Source of the DNA: Pseudomonas sp. PD9R
GTDB lineage: Bacteria > Pseudomonadota > Gammaproteobacteria > Pseudomonadales > Pseudomonadaceae
Direction of reading: 5' to 3'
NCBI RefSeq assembly: GCF_019200975.1
Contig: NZ_JAHTMR010000026.1
Location: 208-48,446 of the forward strand
Length of the DNA stretch: 48,239 nucleotides
Below the pieces are notes generated by a model that had not been told where the DNA came from, ran no database searches, and worked only from the letters and a program-made list of their open reading frames with translations. Of the stretch, positions 1-8,463 are shown piece by piece (the first letter of the stretch is position 1; the number at the start of each line of letters is the position of its first letter). Made by a program: the position numbers and the translations under genes.

Positions 1-139
1 CGGCGACGAGCGCCAAGCCCACGGAAATCAGGGTGATGACGATGAACGGATTGAGCCGGTAACGGGCGATCAGCACGATCAGCGCGATGATGGCAACGGC
101 GGCATACACCAGCAGCCAATAGCCGAAGGACAGGGTCAT
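1..139 (-). CDS. GntP-family (gluconate:H+ symporter) permease, 5' end only
   Basis: Only the first 46 codons are inside the window; the gene runs off the left edge. It starts at an ATG (complement of 137-139) with a strong ribosome-binding site, AGGAG, 6 bases upstream. The visible peptide begins MTLSFGYWLLVYAAV and continues through a hydrophobic first helix into RYRLNPFIVITLISVG, the N-terminal pattern of GntP-family inner-membrane permeases, which import gluconate or related sugar acids with protons. The substrate cannot be decided from this fragment, and the neighbouring gluconate kinase or regulator, if any, lies outside the window. Confidence 0.7.
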   Translation of the reverse strand, partial: MTLSFGYWLLVYAAVAIIALIVLIARYRLNPFIVITLISVGLALVA

Positions 140-313
140 GCGGTACTCCTCGAGAGGGTCACGTCGAAAATTTGTGAAACTCTTAAAACATTTCGAGGCG
201 AAATCTTCAAACGAGGTGAAAGTTATTTTCGTAGAGGGATAAGGGATGTCGCGCAGAGATATGTCGGGTCGGGGTTTATGAAAATCGGAGAGGCGAATTT
301 ACATAGCCTTTGC
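140..313 (-). promoter_or_regulatory. Upstream region of the GntP-family permease
   Basis: This 174-base stretch between the permease start and the SulP gene's downstream hairpin is AT-richer than its surroundings and holds no convincing ORF. It must carry the permease promoter (reading leftwards). I could not assign -35/-10 boxes with confidence. Confidence 0.35.
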
Positions 314-350
314 GCACAGATCGTTCCCACGACTCGGGAACGATCTGTGC
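314..350. terminator. Perfect 15-bp stem, 7-base loop downstream of the SulP gene
   Basis: GCACAGATCGTTCCC at 314-328 is exactly repeated in reverse complement at 336-350, separated by a 7-base loop. It lies 8 bases beyond the SulP stop codon, so it may end that transcript. There is no U-run on either strand, so it may instead be a dispersed intergenic repeat; a stem of this sequence type recurs in Pseudomonas genomes as far as I recall. Confidence 0.5.
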
Positions 351-357
351 ACAGACT

Positions 358-1803
358 TCAGTCGTGATGTTCGCTGGCGCGCTTGAGCAATTTCTTGCAG
401 CGCTCGGACAGGTGCAGAACGCGCAGATGCTTGCCGGCCTTGGCATAGCGCTCGCGCAGTGTCTTCAATGCGGCGATGGCCGAGTAGTCGACAAAACTCA
501 GGTGGCGGCAATCCAGCGTCACTTGCGACGGGTCGCTGGCCGGATCGAACTGATTCAGGAACGGCGTGGTCGAGGCAAAGAACAGCGTGCCGTGCAGGCG
601 ATACAGCTTGCTGCCGTCGCTCTCCAGGTGCGTGTCGGCGTACAACTCGCGCGCCTGCTGCCAGGCGAAATTCAACGCGGCAATGATGATCCCGCACAGC
701 ACGGCGGTCGCAAGATCGGTGAACACCGTAATCACCGTCACGGCAATGATCACCAGCACGTCATTCAGCGGCACTTTGTTGAGCACCCGCAAGGATGCCC
801 AGGCAAAGGTCTGCTGCGACACCACGAACATCACACCGACCAATGCCGCCAACGGTATGCGCTCGATCAGCGGCGACAGAAACAGGATGAACATCAGGAT
901 CGAGACCCCGGCCACTACGCCGGACAACCGGCCGCGACCGCCGGAACTGAGGTTGATTACCGTCTGACCGATCATCGCGCAACCGCCCATGCCGCCGAAC
1001 AGACCGGACACCACGTTGGCTGCGCCCAGCGCCACGCACTCGCGATCCGGGTAGCCGCGGCTTTCGGTGATTTCGTCGGTGAGATTCAGGGTCAGCAGGG
1101 TTTCCAGCAGACCGACCAGTGCCATCAAAATCGCGTAGGGCGCGATGATGCGCAGGGTTTCCAGGTTCCAGGGAATGTCCGGCAAGGCCAGGCTCGGCAG
1201 GCCGCCGGCAATGTGCGCCATGTCGCCCAGGGTGCGGGTCGGCAGCCCCAGCAGGTAAACCGCCAGCCCCACGCCGAGAATCGCCACCAGTGCCGGCGGC
1301 ACCGAACGGGTCAGGCGCGGCAGCACGTAGACGATGGCCATCGTCACCGCGACCAAGCCGATCATCATGTACAGCGGCGTACCGCGCAGCCAGGTCTCCC
1401 CACTTTTGAAGTGCTCCAACTGCGCCAACGCGATGATGATCGCCAGGCCGTTGACGAAGCCGAGCATCACCGGGTGCGGCACCATACGCACCAGTTTGCC
1501 CAGCCGCAGCAACCCGAATGCCAGCATCACCAACCCGCCCAGCAACACCGTCGCCAGCAAATACTGCACACCTTGCTGCACCACCAGCGCGACGATCACC
1601 ACCGCCATCGAACCGGCGGCACCGGACACCATGCCCGGCCGACCACCGAACAGCGCGGTCAGGGTGCAGATGATGAACGCGCCATACAGCCCCATCAGCG
1701 GGTTGAGATGCGCCACCAGGGCGAAGGCGATGCATTCGGGTAATAAGGCGAAAGACGTCGTCAGCCCGGCCAGGGCGTCGGCGCGTAGATGTTTGGGTTT
1801 CAT
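358..1803 (-). CDS. SulP-family inorganic anion transporter with C-terminal STAS domain
   Basis: The 481-residue protein starts MKPKHLRADALAGL, the cytoplasmic N-terminus typical of SulP carriers, followed by about a dozen hydrophobic segments. A STAS domain fills roughly residues 400-481, with LDCRHLSFVDYSAIAAL as its core strand and helix. SulP proteins import sulfate, bicarbonate or dicarboxylates at the inner membrane; which anion is not visible here. The reading frame stays open 29 codons upstream, but those residues are arginine- and proline-rich and unlike the family, so I start at the ATG at 1803, although it has no good Shine-Dalgarno sequence. No carbonic anhydrase gene is adjacent. 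The gene stands alone between a hairpin (314-350) and a REPIN (1891-1965). Confidence 0.87.
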   Translation of the reverse strand: MKPKHLRADALAGLTTSFALLPECIAFALVAHLNPLMGLYGAFIICTLTALFGGRPGMVSGAAGSMAVVIVALVVQQGVQYLLATVLLGGLVMLAFGLLRLGKLVRMVPHPVMLGFVNGLAIIIALAQLEHFKSGETWLRGTPLYMMIGLVAVTMAIVYVLPRLTRSVPPALVAILGVGLAVYLLGLPTRTLGDMAHIAGGLPSLALPDIPWNLETLRIIAPYAILMALVGLLETLLTLNLTDEITESRGYPDRECVALGAANVVSGLFGGMGGCAMIGQTVINLSSGGRGRLSGVVAGVSILMFILFLSPLIERIPLAALVGVMFVVSQQTFAWASLRVLNKVPLNDVLVIIAVTVITVFTDLATAVLCGIIIAALNFAWQQARELYADTHLESDGSKLYRLHGTLFFASTTPFLNQFDPASDPSQVTLDCRHLSFVDYSAIAALKTLRERYAKAGKHLRVLHLSERCKKLLKRASEHHD

Positions 1804-1890
1804 GAAGGAACGCACGCAGGGAGTAGCAAGAAAGAGTGTGCGGATGTTACGGAATCGAGGGCGGCCCGGCCAGTTGTTGGGGCTGAACAA

Positions 1891-1965
1891 AAAAGATCGC
1901 AGCCTTCGGCTGCTCCTACATTGAAGGCGTACACCTGTAGGAGTTGCCGAAGGCTGCGATCTTTT
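1891..1965. repeat. REPIN, TGTAGGAGCTGCCG family (family A), copy 1
   Basis: Two inverted 30-base arms (1891-1920 and 1936-1965) are separated by 15 bases. Each arm reads TGTAGGAG(C/T)(A/T)GCCGAAGGC followed by TGCGATCTTTT. This is the paired inverted arrangement of REP sequences (REPIN) known from fluorescent pseudomonads. It occupies the gap between the SulP start and the SDR gene stop and could fold into a long hairpin in read-through RNA. Confidence 0.9.
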
Positions 1966-1998
1966 GATCTTCTTGCCAGCAACAAGAGAAAAGCTGGT

Positions 1999-2892
1999 TT
2001 ACACCATCTCGAGACGAATCCACTCCAGCACCGATGCACGTTTCGGCACCCAACCCAGCAATTCCCGAGCATGCTTGCCGCGAACCCGGCTGTTGGAACC
2101 CAAACCATAGTTGGCCATTTCATAACCCCACTCGGCTTCGGCATCCTTCAACGGCCAATCTTGTGGCTTGCCCAGGTTCAACGCTTCGGCAATTGCCGTG
2201 GTCATGTCGACGAACGACGCTTCGCCACTTTCGACAAAGTAGAACGTGCCTGGCACGTTTTTGGTCAGCGCCAGCAAGTACAGAGCAACCACGTCTTCGA
2301 TGTGCACGTTGGACCAAATGTTCTGGCCAGTGCCCACATGCCGAACCACGCCGCTTTTACGTGCCTGTTTGAGCAAGCGCGGCAACTGCACGCTGTCACG
2401 ATTGACGCCCAGGCTGTGGCCGTAAATCAGGGTGTTGCAGATGACGGCCGAATTCACGCCGTCCTTGCCCGCCGCGAGGATCAAGTCATCGATGGCCACA
2501 CGTGCGGCCTTGTCGACCGTCGGCGCCGGCAGGTTGTCTTCGTAATAGATGTCGTCGCTGGACTTGCCGCCGGACGCATCGCCGACGATGCTCGAGCCGC
2601 TGGTGTGCAGGAACACTTTGTTGGAGCCGCGCAGGGCATTGAGCAAAACTTCCACCGCGCCGCGATGGTCGCTGCTGGCGGCGTTGATCACCGCATCGGC
2701 AGCGCGGGCCTGATCGGCCAACAGTGCGCTGTCATCCAGAGTACCGACGACCGGAGTAATGCCCAGCGCCTTCAGTTCATCCTCTTGTGCGGCATTGCGC
2801 ACCAGGCCGGTGACGTGGTGGCCGGCGCGTACAAGACCGGTAGCGATCGAACCGCCGATAAAACCGGCAGCGCCGGTAACGAATACGTTCAT
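1999..2892 (-). CDS. NAD(P)-binding extended-SDR/epimerase-like protein, catalytic Tyr apparently missing
   Basis: The 297-residue protein begins MNVFVTGAAGFIGGS, a textbook TGxxGxxG dinucleotide-binding loop (T6 to G13) of extended short-chain dehydrogenases/NAD-dependent epimerases. The start is the ATG at 2892 with AGGGAG upstream; a longer open frame before it has no family-like sequence. A serine-rich strand (HTSGSSIVG, about 96-104) matches the usual active-site Ser region. However, where the YxxxK pair is expected the sequence reads PTVDK (124-128): the lysine is there and the tyrosine is a proline. So it binds NAD(P) by inference, but its chemistry is uncertain. It follows a LysR gene by 103 bases on the same strand, which may control it. 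Confidence 0.8.
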   Translation of the reverse strand: MNVFVTGAAGFIGGSIATGLVRAGHHVTGLVRNAAQEDELKALGITPVVGTLDDSALLADQARAADAVINAASSDHRGAVEVLLNALRGSNKVFLHTSGSSIVGDASGGKSSDDIYYEDNLPAPTVDKAARVAIDDLILAAGKDGVNSAVICNTLIYGHSLGVNRDSVQLPRLLKQARKSGVVRHVGTGQNIWSNVHIEDVVALYLLALTKNVPGTFYFVESGEASFVDMTTAIAEALNLGKPQDWPLKDAEAEWGYEMANYGLGSNSRVRGKHARELLGWVPKRASVLEWIRLEMV

Positions 2893-2995
2893 GGAGAAAC
2901 TCCCTGCGTTGATAAGTGATGCAACGAGTATCAAGCAGCGAACCCTGACGAAAAATCCCCGTTGCCCCAAATCACTCTTGCGCAGAAGTCACGAA

Positions 2996-3907
2996 TCAGC
3001 CGCTGAAATCCGAGTTCGCGTACACAGCCAATTTGCCCTGGATGAAGTCCAGGAAGCATTGAATCCGCAAGGCCAGCTGCGAGTTACGGTAGTACACCGC
3101 GTTGATCGGCTGGCGATAACCGCTGTTGAACTCGGCCAGCACAACCTTCAACCGTCCGGCACGAATGTCTTCAATGGTCATGAAATCCGACAGGCTGGCG
3201 ATACCCTGGCCTTCCAGCGCCAGGTGGCGAATGGTTTCGCCGCTCGACGCACTGATCGATGCCTCGATTGGCCAGCGATCACCGTGCACATAACGCAGCG
3301 GCCATTGGTTGAGGCCCTCGTTCTGGGTGAACCCCAGCAATGCATGTTCAGACAGGTCAGCCACGGCAGTCGGCGTGCCGTGTTTTTCCAGATACGCCGG
3401 GCTGGCGACGATATGCAGTGGGCTGCAACCCAAAGAGCGGGCGTGCAAGGTTGAATCAGCCAATGCGCCGATGCGGATGGCGATGTCGGTGCTTTGTTCC
3501 AGCAGGTCGATGATCAGGTCGTTGCTGTTGAGTTCGAGCTGGATGTCCGGATAGAGCCGGCGGAACTCGTCGATGTAAGGCACGATGGCGTGCAGCATGA
3601 AGGGCGATGCGGCGTTGATGCGCAAGCGCCCGGACGGCGTTTGCTGGCGTGAGGACAGGCGCTCTTCGAGTTCGTCCATCTGATCGAGAATCCGCTTGGC
3701 GTGCTCGAAGAAATACTTGCCCTCTTCGGTCAGGTCCATGCGCCGCGTGGTGCGGTTGATCAACGTGGTATCGAGCTTGGCCTCCAGCCGCGACAACGTG
3801 CGACTGACCGCCGACGGCGTTTGCCCAACCTGTTCGGCCGCCGCTGAAATCGACCCGCATTCAATCACGCAGACGAAAATCTGCAACTCATCGGATCTGG
3901 CTTTCAC
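2996..3907 (-). CDS. LysR-family transcriptional regulator
   Basis: The 303-residue protein has the LysR winged helix-turn-helix at about residues 4-64 (LQIFVCVIECGSISAAAEQ, then SAVSRTLSRLE), and the remainder fits the two-lobe effector-binding domain. The start codon is GTG at 3907 with GAGGA only 3 bases ahead, so the exact start is less certain than usual. The gene sits between mdaB (upstream) and the SDR gene (downstream), all on the minus strand. The common pattern of a LysR gene beside a quinone reductase suggests redox or electrophile control of these neighbours, which is inference. A REPIN separates it from mdaB. Confidence 0.88.
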   Translation of the reverse strand: MKARSDELQIFVCVIECGSISAAAEQVGQTPSAVSRTLSRLEAKLDTTLINRTTRRMDLTEEGKYFFEHAKRILDQMDELEERLSSRQQTPSGRLRINAASPFMLHAIVPYIDEFRRLYPDIQLELNSNDLIIDLLEQSTDIAIRIGALADSTLHARSLGCSPLHIVASPAYLEKHGTPTAVADLSEHALLGFTQNEGLNQWPLRYVHGDRWPIEASISASSGETIRHLALEGQGIASLSDFMTIEDIRAGRLKVVLAEFNSGYRQPINAVYYRNSQLALRIQCFLDFIQGKLAVYANSDFSG

Positions 3908-3932
3908 GTGTGTCCTCGTTCATGACATCGCC

Positions 3933-4007
3933 AAGATCGCAGCCCACGACAGCTCCTGCAGGTGTACACAAAACCCATGTAGGAGCTGCCGCAGGCTGCG
4001 ATCTTTT
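3933..4007. repeat. REPIN, family A, copy 2 (one arm degraded)
   Basis: The right arm (3978-4007) is a canonical TGTAGGAGCTGCCGCAGGCT unit. The left arm (3933-3960) has drifted: CCACGAC replaces the central GCCTGCGGC-type palindrome. The loss of symmetry marks an older or decaying copy. It lies between mdaB and the LysR gene. Confidence 0.85.
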
Positions 4008-4038
4008 GGCCGTTGCGACGAATACTAGCCCGAAACGC

Positions 4039-4629
4039 TTACACCGACAGGCCAAACACCTCTTTCAAATGTTGCTCATAACGCGCCACATCACCTTCGA
4101 TGTTCGGCCGCTTCATGACGTCTACCGCAAGAAACGTCGGCAATCCGGTCATGCCGAGGAATTCGTTAGCCTTGTGAAACGGGAAGTACACCGCGTCCAC
4201 GCCTTTGCCTTCGAAGAAATCGGTCGGGTCGTCAAACGCTTGCTGCGGCGCGTTCCAGGTCAACGACAGCATGTACTGCTTGCCCTGCACCAGGCCGCCG
4301 CTGCCGTACTTCTGCGACGCGTCGGAACGGGTGCGGCCATCGCTGGCGTAGAGGCTGCCATAGCCTTCGGTGAAGACTTCGTCGATGTACTTCTTCACGG
4401 TCCACGGCGCACCCATCCACCAGCCAGGCATCTGATAAATGATCACGTCGGCCCAGAGGAATTTGGCCACTTCTTCGGCGACGTCGTAGCCTTCGTCGAT
4501 AAACGTGGCTTTGACATCCACACCACCGCGATCCAGCACGCTCAAAGCGGCTTCATGCAGGGTGGCGTTGTAGCGGCCCTCGGAGTGGGCGAATTTTTTG
4601 CCGCCATTGAGCAACAGGACTTTTTTCAT
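4039..4629 (-). CDS. mdaB: MdaB-type NADPH:quinone reductase
   Basis: The 196-residue protein has the length and signatures of MdaB, a soluble FAD-dependent NADPH quinone reductase with a flavodoxin-like fold. These include MKKVLLLNGGKKFAHSEGRYN at the N-terminus, YQMPGWWMGAPWTVKKYID in the middle and LSLTWNAPQQAF before the C-terminal third. It reduces quinones by two electrons in the cytoplasm and so protects against redox-cycling compounds. It faces the ABM-domain gene divergently across 163 bases, and a LysR gene lies just downstream on the same strand; both are plausible regulatory partners. Confidence 0.92.
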   Translation of the reverse strand: MKKVLLLNGGKKFAHSEGRYNATLHEAALSVLDRGGVDVKATFIDEGYDVAEEVAKFLWADVIIYQMPGWWMGAPWTVKKYIDEVFTEGYGSLYASDGRTRSDASQKYGSGGLVQGKQYMLSLTWNAPQQAFDDPTDFFEGKGVDAVYFPFHKANEFLGMTGLPTFLAVDVMKRPNIEGDVARYEQHLKEVFGLSV

Positions 4630-4736
4630 GAAAGGTCTCGGGAAGGGTCAGGAATTTGATGGCCGCAGAATAGCGATCTGCCTCGCGCGGAATAAGCGCC
4701 CACTGCACAAAATTCATTTGATCTATACGCACGAAT

Positions 4737-4752
4737 CAACAGGCGATTGTTG
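4737..4752. promoter_or_regulatory. Candidate operator between mdaB and the ABM-domain gene
   Basis: CAACA-N6-TGTTG forms a short dyad in the divergent mdaB/ABM promoter region. LysR-type proteins bind dyads of about this size, and a LysR gene lies two genes away. The dyad is short enough to be chance. Confidence 0.3.
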
Positions 4753-4792
4753 CCCTAGACTGGCGCCCATTCTGACTTGAGGAGAGTTTTCG

Positions 4793-5107
4793 ATGAGTGA
4801 AATGCAAGGCTTCATCCTGCACGCCAAGACCCGCCCGGAAAAATCCGACGCCTTCGAAGCGTTTTTCAGCCGTTATGTGCAAGCCAGTCGCGCCGAGCCC
4901 GGCTGCATCGAGTACCACATGCTGCGCGACAAACAGGACCCGACGCTGTTTATCTTCTACGAGATCTGGCAGTCCCAGGCTCACCTCGACGTGCACTCGA
5001 ACTTGCCGCACATGAAGCAGTTCCTCGAACAGCGTGATGAATATCTGGAGCGGGATTTCGATATTCGTGCAATTGAAATGATCAGCCCGTCGTCCGCTAG
5101 CCGTTGA
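4793..5107 (+). CDS. Antibiotic biosynthesis monooxygenase (ABM) domain protein
   Basis: The 104-residue protein is one ABM domain, a small dimeric ferredoxin-like fold. It starts at ATG 4793 behind GAGGAGAG. Recognisable features are the first strand FILHAKTRPEK, the central PGCIEYHMLRDKQDPTLFIFYEIW and HLDVHSNLPHMKQFL near the end. Members act as cofactorless quinone-forming monooxygenases or as uncharacterised quinol-handling proteins such as YgiN. In E. coli ygiN lies beside mdaB and the two are proposed to form a quinone redox cycle; here the same two families sit divergently, which supports that role. Its stop overlaps the convergent TauE gene by 11 bases. Confidence 0.85.
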   Translation: MSEMQGFILHAKTRPEKSDAFEAFFSRYVQASRAEPGCIEYHMLRDKQDPTLFIFYEIWQSQAHLDVHSNLPHMKQFLEQRDEYLERDFDIRAIEMISPSSASR

Positions 5108-5861
5108 TCAACAAATGGCCGCCGAGCAATCCGAGGCCAATAAAGAACACGCGCTTGAACAAAGCGGCGCTGATCCGCTGGCGCAGCCACTGCCCCAGCA
5201 ACATGCCGAGTACAGCGGGTATCAGCGCCAGCAGCGACGCACTCAATTCGCCACCGCCGAGGGCGCCGCGCCATAACAGCCCGGCAGCCAGGGCGAGGGT
5301 CGAGACGGTGAACGACAGCCCCAGCGCCTGCACCAGTTCATCCTTGCTCAAGCCCAGCGCTTGCAGGTACGGCACCGCCGGAATCACAAACACGCCCGTG
5401 GCCGAGGTGATGACGCCCGTCAGCAGCCCGCACAGCGGACCGAGCCAGCGCTCAGTGCGAGCATTGACGCGCAAGGTCGGCAGGAACAACCCGCTCAACG
5501 CATAGAGCAATAACGCCGCACCCAATCCCCGCACCACCCAGTGACCACCGGCCATGCCAATCCACAGCGTGCCCGTACCGGTGCCGATGAAGATCGCCAG
5601 CAGCATCGGCCACAAGCGTTTGATCAGCCTGGTTAAATGCCCACCAAACGCCAGTTGCCAGACGTTGGTCAACGTTGCCGGGATGATCAACAGCGCGGCA
5701 GCCTGCGACGGAGCCATAGCCAGGCCGAGCAGGCCCATGGCGATGGTTGGGAGACCGAGGCCAATGACGCCTTTGATCATGCCGGCCAGCAGGAAGGTGG
5801 CGATGACCAGTAGTGAAAGGGTCAGGCCAAGGTTTTGGTAGAACGTGGCGATAGTATTCAT
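5097..5861 (-). CDS. TauE/SafE-family membrane exporter
   Basis: The 254-residue, strongly hydrophobic protein has about seven to eight membrane segments. It carries the two related motifs of this family, LLAGMIKGVIGLGLPTIAMG near the N-terminus and CGLLTGVITSATGVFVIPAVPYL in the second half. TauE/SafE proteins are thought to export sulfite, sulfoacetate or other small organic anions; the substrate here is unknown. I chose the ATG at 5861 (MNTIATFYQNLG); an upstream in-frame extension of 22 codons is not family-like. It overlaps the ABM gene tail to tail. A LysR gene reads away from it across a REPIN and is its likely regulator. Confidence 0.87.
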   Translation of the reverse strand: MNTIATFYQNLGLTLSLLVIATFLLAGMIKGVIGLGLPTIAMGLLGLAMAPSQAAALLIIPATLTNVWQLAFGGHLTRLIKRLWPMLLAIFIGTGTGTLWIGMAGGHWVVRGLGAALLLYALSGLFLPTLRVNARTERWLGPLCGLLTGVITSATGVFVIPAVPYLQALGLSKDELVQALGLSFTVSTLALAAGLLWRGALGGGELSASLLALIPAVLGMLLGQWLRQRISAALFKRVFFIGLGLLGGHLLING

Positions 5862-5966
5862 GGGGCTATGGTGGGCCCGGATTGGTCGGTTGAAAATCTG
5901 CCATATACTGAGGGTGCCTCTTCCCATGCAAGAGGCTGATGACTTTGGTTGAGGCTGCTGACGCTT

Positions 5967-6039
5967 TCGCGGGCAAGCCTCGCTCCTACAGGATTGATGC
6001 CGTCAGCTTCCAACCTGTAGGAGCGAGGCTTGCCCGCGA
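5967..6039. repeat. REPIN, CGCGGGCAAGCC family (family B1)
   Basis: Perfect 25-base inverted arms lie at 5967-5991 and 6015-6039 with 23 bases between. Each arm reads CTGTAGGAGCGAGGCTTGCC then CGCGA. It sits in the divergent gap between the TauE gene and its LysR gene, so it is inside or next to their promoters. Confidence 0.92.
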
Positions 6040-6076
6040 AGGCACCCGCCCGGACAAAAAAAACCAGAGGCCACCG

Positions 6077-6958
6077 ATGCACTTCGACCTGACCGACCTG
6101 CGCCTGTACCTGAACATCCTCGACACCGGCAACATCACCGCCGGCGCCGCGCGCAGTCATTTGTCGCTGGCCGCAGCCAGTGCGCGCATCCGCGCCATGG
6201 AAGCCTCGCTCGGGATCGACTTTCTTGAACGCGGCCGTCGCGGCGTCACGCCGACGCCTGCCGGCAAAGCTCTGGCACAACACGCCCGCGCCCTGTTGCA
6301 ACAAGCCGAACGCATGCAACAAGAGCTGGCCGAATACGCCAACGGCGTCAAAGGCCAGGTAAGGTTGCTGTGCAACACCACGGCGATTACCGAATACCTG
6401 CCAGAGTTGCTCGCCGACTTTTTGCGCAACCACCCCAACCTCGATATCGACCTGCAGGAACTGCCCAGCACGCGTATCACCCACGCCCTGCGTCAGGGTG
6501 CGGCGGACCTCGGTATCGTTACCGATGCGGTGGACACCGCAGACCTGCAAACCCACCCGTTTCGTGACGACCCGCTGGTGCTGATCCTGCCCCGCGACCA
6601 TCCCTTGGCAAACACAGAGTCGTTAAGTTTCACCGACACCCTGCATCACGATTACGTCGGTTTGAATGCCAACAACGCTTTGGCGGTGTACCTGGAGGAA
6701 CAGGCACTGCACGCCGGCTCACGGATGCAGATCCGCATCCGCGCCGATGGTTTCGACGGGGTGATGCGCATGGTCGCGCATGGTGCCGGGCTGGCGATTG
6801 TGCCGCTGGCGGCGATCCAGCGCAGATCGGGCGAAGCACCATTCAAATGCGTTGTGCTGGAAGAAGGCTGGGCGCAGCGCAAACTGCTGCTCTGTGCCCG
6901 CGACTTCGACAAATTGCCCGGTTATGCCAGAGCCTTGTTCGAGGCATTGCGCGCCTAA
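6077..6958 (+). CDS. LysR-family transcriptional regulator beside TauE
   Basis: This is a 293-residue LysR protein starting MHFDLTDLRLYLNILDTGN. The winged helix covers about residues 1-60 (SHLSLAAASARIRAMEASLG is the recognition region), followed by an effector domain ending in the FDKLPGYARALFEAL helix. The open frame extends 46 codons upstream, but that stretch translates the REPIN and is discarded; the Shine-Dalgarno at 6077 (AGAGG) is modest. It is divergent from the TauE/SafE exporter, the usual layout for a LysR and its target. Its stop overlaps the convergent permease gene by 4 bases. Confidence 0.9.
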   Translation: MHFDLTDLRLYLNILDTGNITAGAARSHLSLAAASARIRAMEASLGIDFLERGRRGVTPTPAGKALAQHARALLQQAERMQQELAEYANGVKGQVRLLCNTTAITEYLPELLADFLRNHPNLDIDLQELPSTRITHALRQGAADLGIVTDAVDTADLQTHPFRDDPLVLILPRDHPLANTESLSFTDTLHHDYVGLNANNALAVYLEEQALHAGSRMQIRIRADGFDGVMRMVAHGAGLAIVPLAAIQRRSGEAPFKCVVLEEGWAQRKLLLCARDFDKLPGYARALFEALRA

Positions 6959-8364
6959 ACTTTGGGCAGCGGGTTCAACGCCTCAGCCATCTTGGCCTTT
7001 CTGAAAAACACTCCGTAGATCACCGAGAGCACCACCAGGAAAGGCACCCCAAACACCAAGGTCATCTTGAAGGCATCGGTGAAGTAGGTGGTGATCATCA
7101 CCGCCCCCATCAGCACCAACCCCAACAAGGTGCTGTAAGGGAACAGGCGCATGCGGAACGACAGTTTGCGCTCGCCGTGGCGCTGGTGATAACGGCGGAA
7201 GCAGTAGTGCGTCAGGAAGATCATGAACCAGGTGAAGATGGCGCCAAACATCGAGATCGCCATCATCAAGGTGAACGAGCTTTCCGGGTACAGAATGTTC
7301 AGCAAGGTCGCCAGGGCGATACCCGAGCTCGACAGCAACAGTGCGTTGAGTGGAATCCCGGCCTTGCTCAACACGCCCATGGACTTCGGTGCGTAACCGG
7401 CACGGGACAGGCTGAACATCATGCGCGTGGTGATGTACAACTGGCTGTTCATCGCCGACAACGCCGCAATCAGGATCACGAAATTCATCACGCCGGTTGC
7501 GCCGGGAATGCCGATGGCTTGCATGACCGTGACGAACGGACTTTGCGCATGACCCGCCTGGACCCAAGGCACAATCGCCAGCATTAGCGCCAAGGTCAGC
7601 AGGTAGAACACGACCAGGCGCACGATGGTCGCGCGGAAGGCTTTTTTCACTGCCTGCTCAGGGTCCTGCGCCTCACCGGCCGCTACCGCAATCATTTCCA
7701 CACTCAGATAGCTGAAGATCGACACGATCACCGCCACCCACATGCCTTGCAGACCATTGGGAAAAAAGCCGCCATGGGAGGTGTAGTTATGTACGCCGTA
7801 TTCCGGGTTGCCCGAGCCGAAAACCACGTACACCGCGAGAATGATGAAGCCGACAATCGCGCCAATCTTTATGGTCGAGAACCAGTACTCGAAGGTACCG
7901 AAGGTCTTCACGCTGATAGCGTTGAGCACGATCAGCACACTGGAGAACGAGATGATCCAGATCCATTCCGGCACGTTGGCGAACCAGTACTTCATGTACA
8001 TCGCTACCGCCGTCACTTCCGTACCGACCGCCAGGACGATGGCCGCCCAGTAGGCATAGCGCACCAGGAACCCGGCCAGCGGGCTGACATAGAATTCGGC
8101 GTAGGCACCGAACGAACCCGAGGTCGAATGGGCCACGGTCATTTCTGCCAGACAGCCCATTAACAGCAGCGTGATGATCGCGCCGATGGCATAGCTGAGC
8201 AGCACACTCGGCCCGGCATAGCCGATGGCGTAGGCGCTGCCCATGAACAACCCGGTGCCAATCGCACCGCCAATGGCGATCATGCTCATCTGCCCCGACG
8301 TCAATTGCCGCCGCAGGCCGTGTTCACGGTTGGATATCGTTTCAAACCCGGATTTATCAGTCAT
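6955..8364 (-). CDS. APC-family amino-acid permease of the kynurenine cluster
   Basis: The protein is 469 residues long from the ATG at 8364 (MTDKSGFETISNREHGLRR), preceded by AGAGGAC. It has twelve predicted membrane helices and the amino-acid transporter signature SMIAIGGAIGTGLFMGSAYA in helix 1. It is the third gene of a minus-strand series kynU, OprD porin, permease, with gaps of about 100 bases. By position it is the inner-membrane partner of the porin and likely imports tryptophan, kynurenine or anthranilate; the substrate is inference. A permease next to kynU is also found in P. aeruginosa. Confidence 0.87.
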   Translation of the reverse strand: MTDKSGFETISNREHGLRRQLTSGQMSMIAIGGAIGTGLFMGSAYAIGYAGPSVLLSYAIGAIITLLLMGCLAEMTVAHSTSGSFGAYAEFYVSPLAGFLVRYAYWAAIVLAVGTEVTAVAMYMKYWFANVPEWIWIISFSSVLIVLNAISVKTFGTFEYWFSTIKIGAIVGFIILAVYVVFGSGNPEYGVHNYTSHGGFFPNGLQGMWVAVIVSIFSYLSVEMIAVAAGEAQDPEQAVKKAFRATIVRLVVFYLLTLALMLAIVPWVQAGHAQSPFVTVMQAIGIPGATGVMNFVILIAALSAMNSQLYITTRMMFSLSRAGYAPKSMGVLSKAGIPLNALLLSSSGIALATLLNILYPESSFTLMMAISMFGAIFTWFMIFLTHYCFRRYHQRHGERKLSFRMRLFPYSTLLGLVLMGAVMITTYFTDAFKMTLVFGVPFLVVLSVIYGVFFRKAKMAEALNPLPKV

Positions 8365-8463
8365 TTTTATGTCCTCTGAATATTGTCTTTCTTGAAGAGC
8401 ACGTCTTGGGCACTGCATTTGGGGAGCACCGGTGGGGATCAGCCACACACAGCAGGACACGGA

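Noticed and set aside
310..1743. Long plus-strand open frame opposite the SulP gene
   Set aside because: Its translation is rich in Gln, Arg and His with no domain, and it mirrors a well-supported transporter in a GC-rich genome; a codon-bias shadow.
5939..6076. N-terminal extension of the LysR gene at 6077
   Set aside because: The extension translates the REPIN at 5967-6039.
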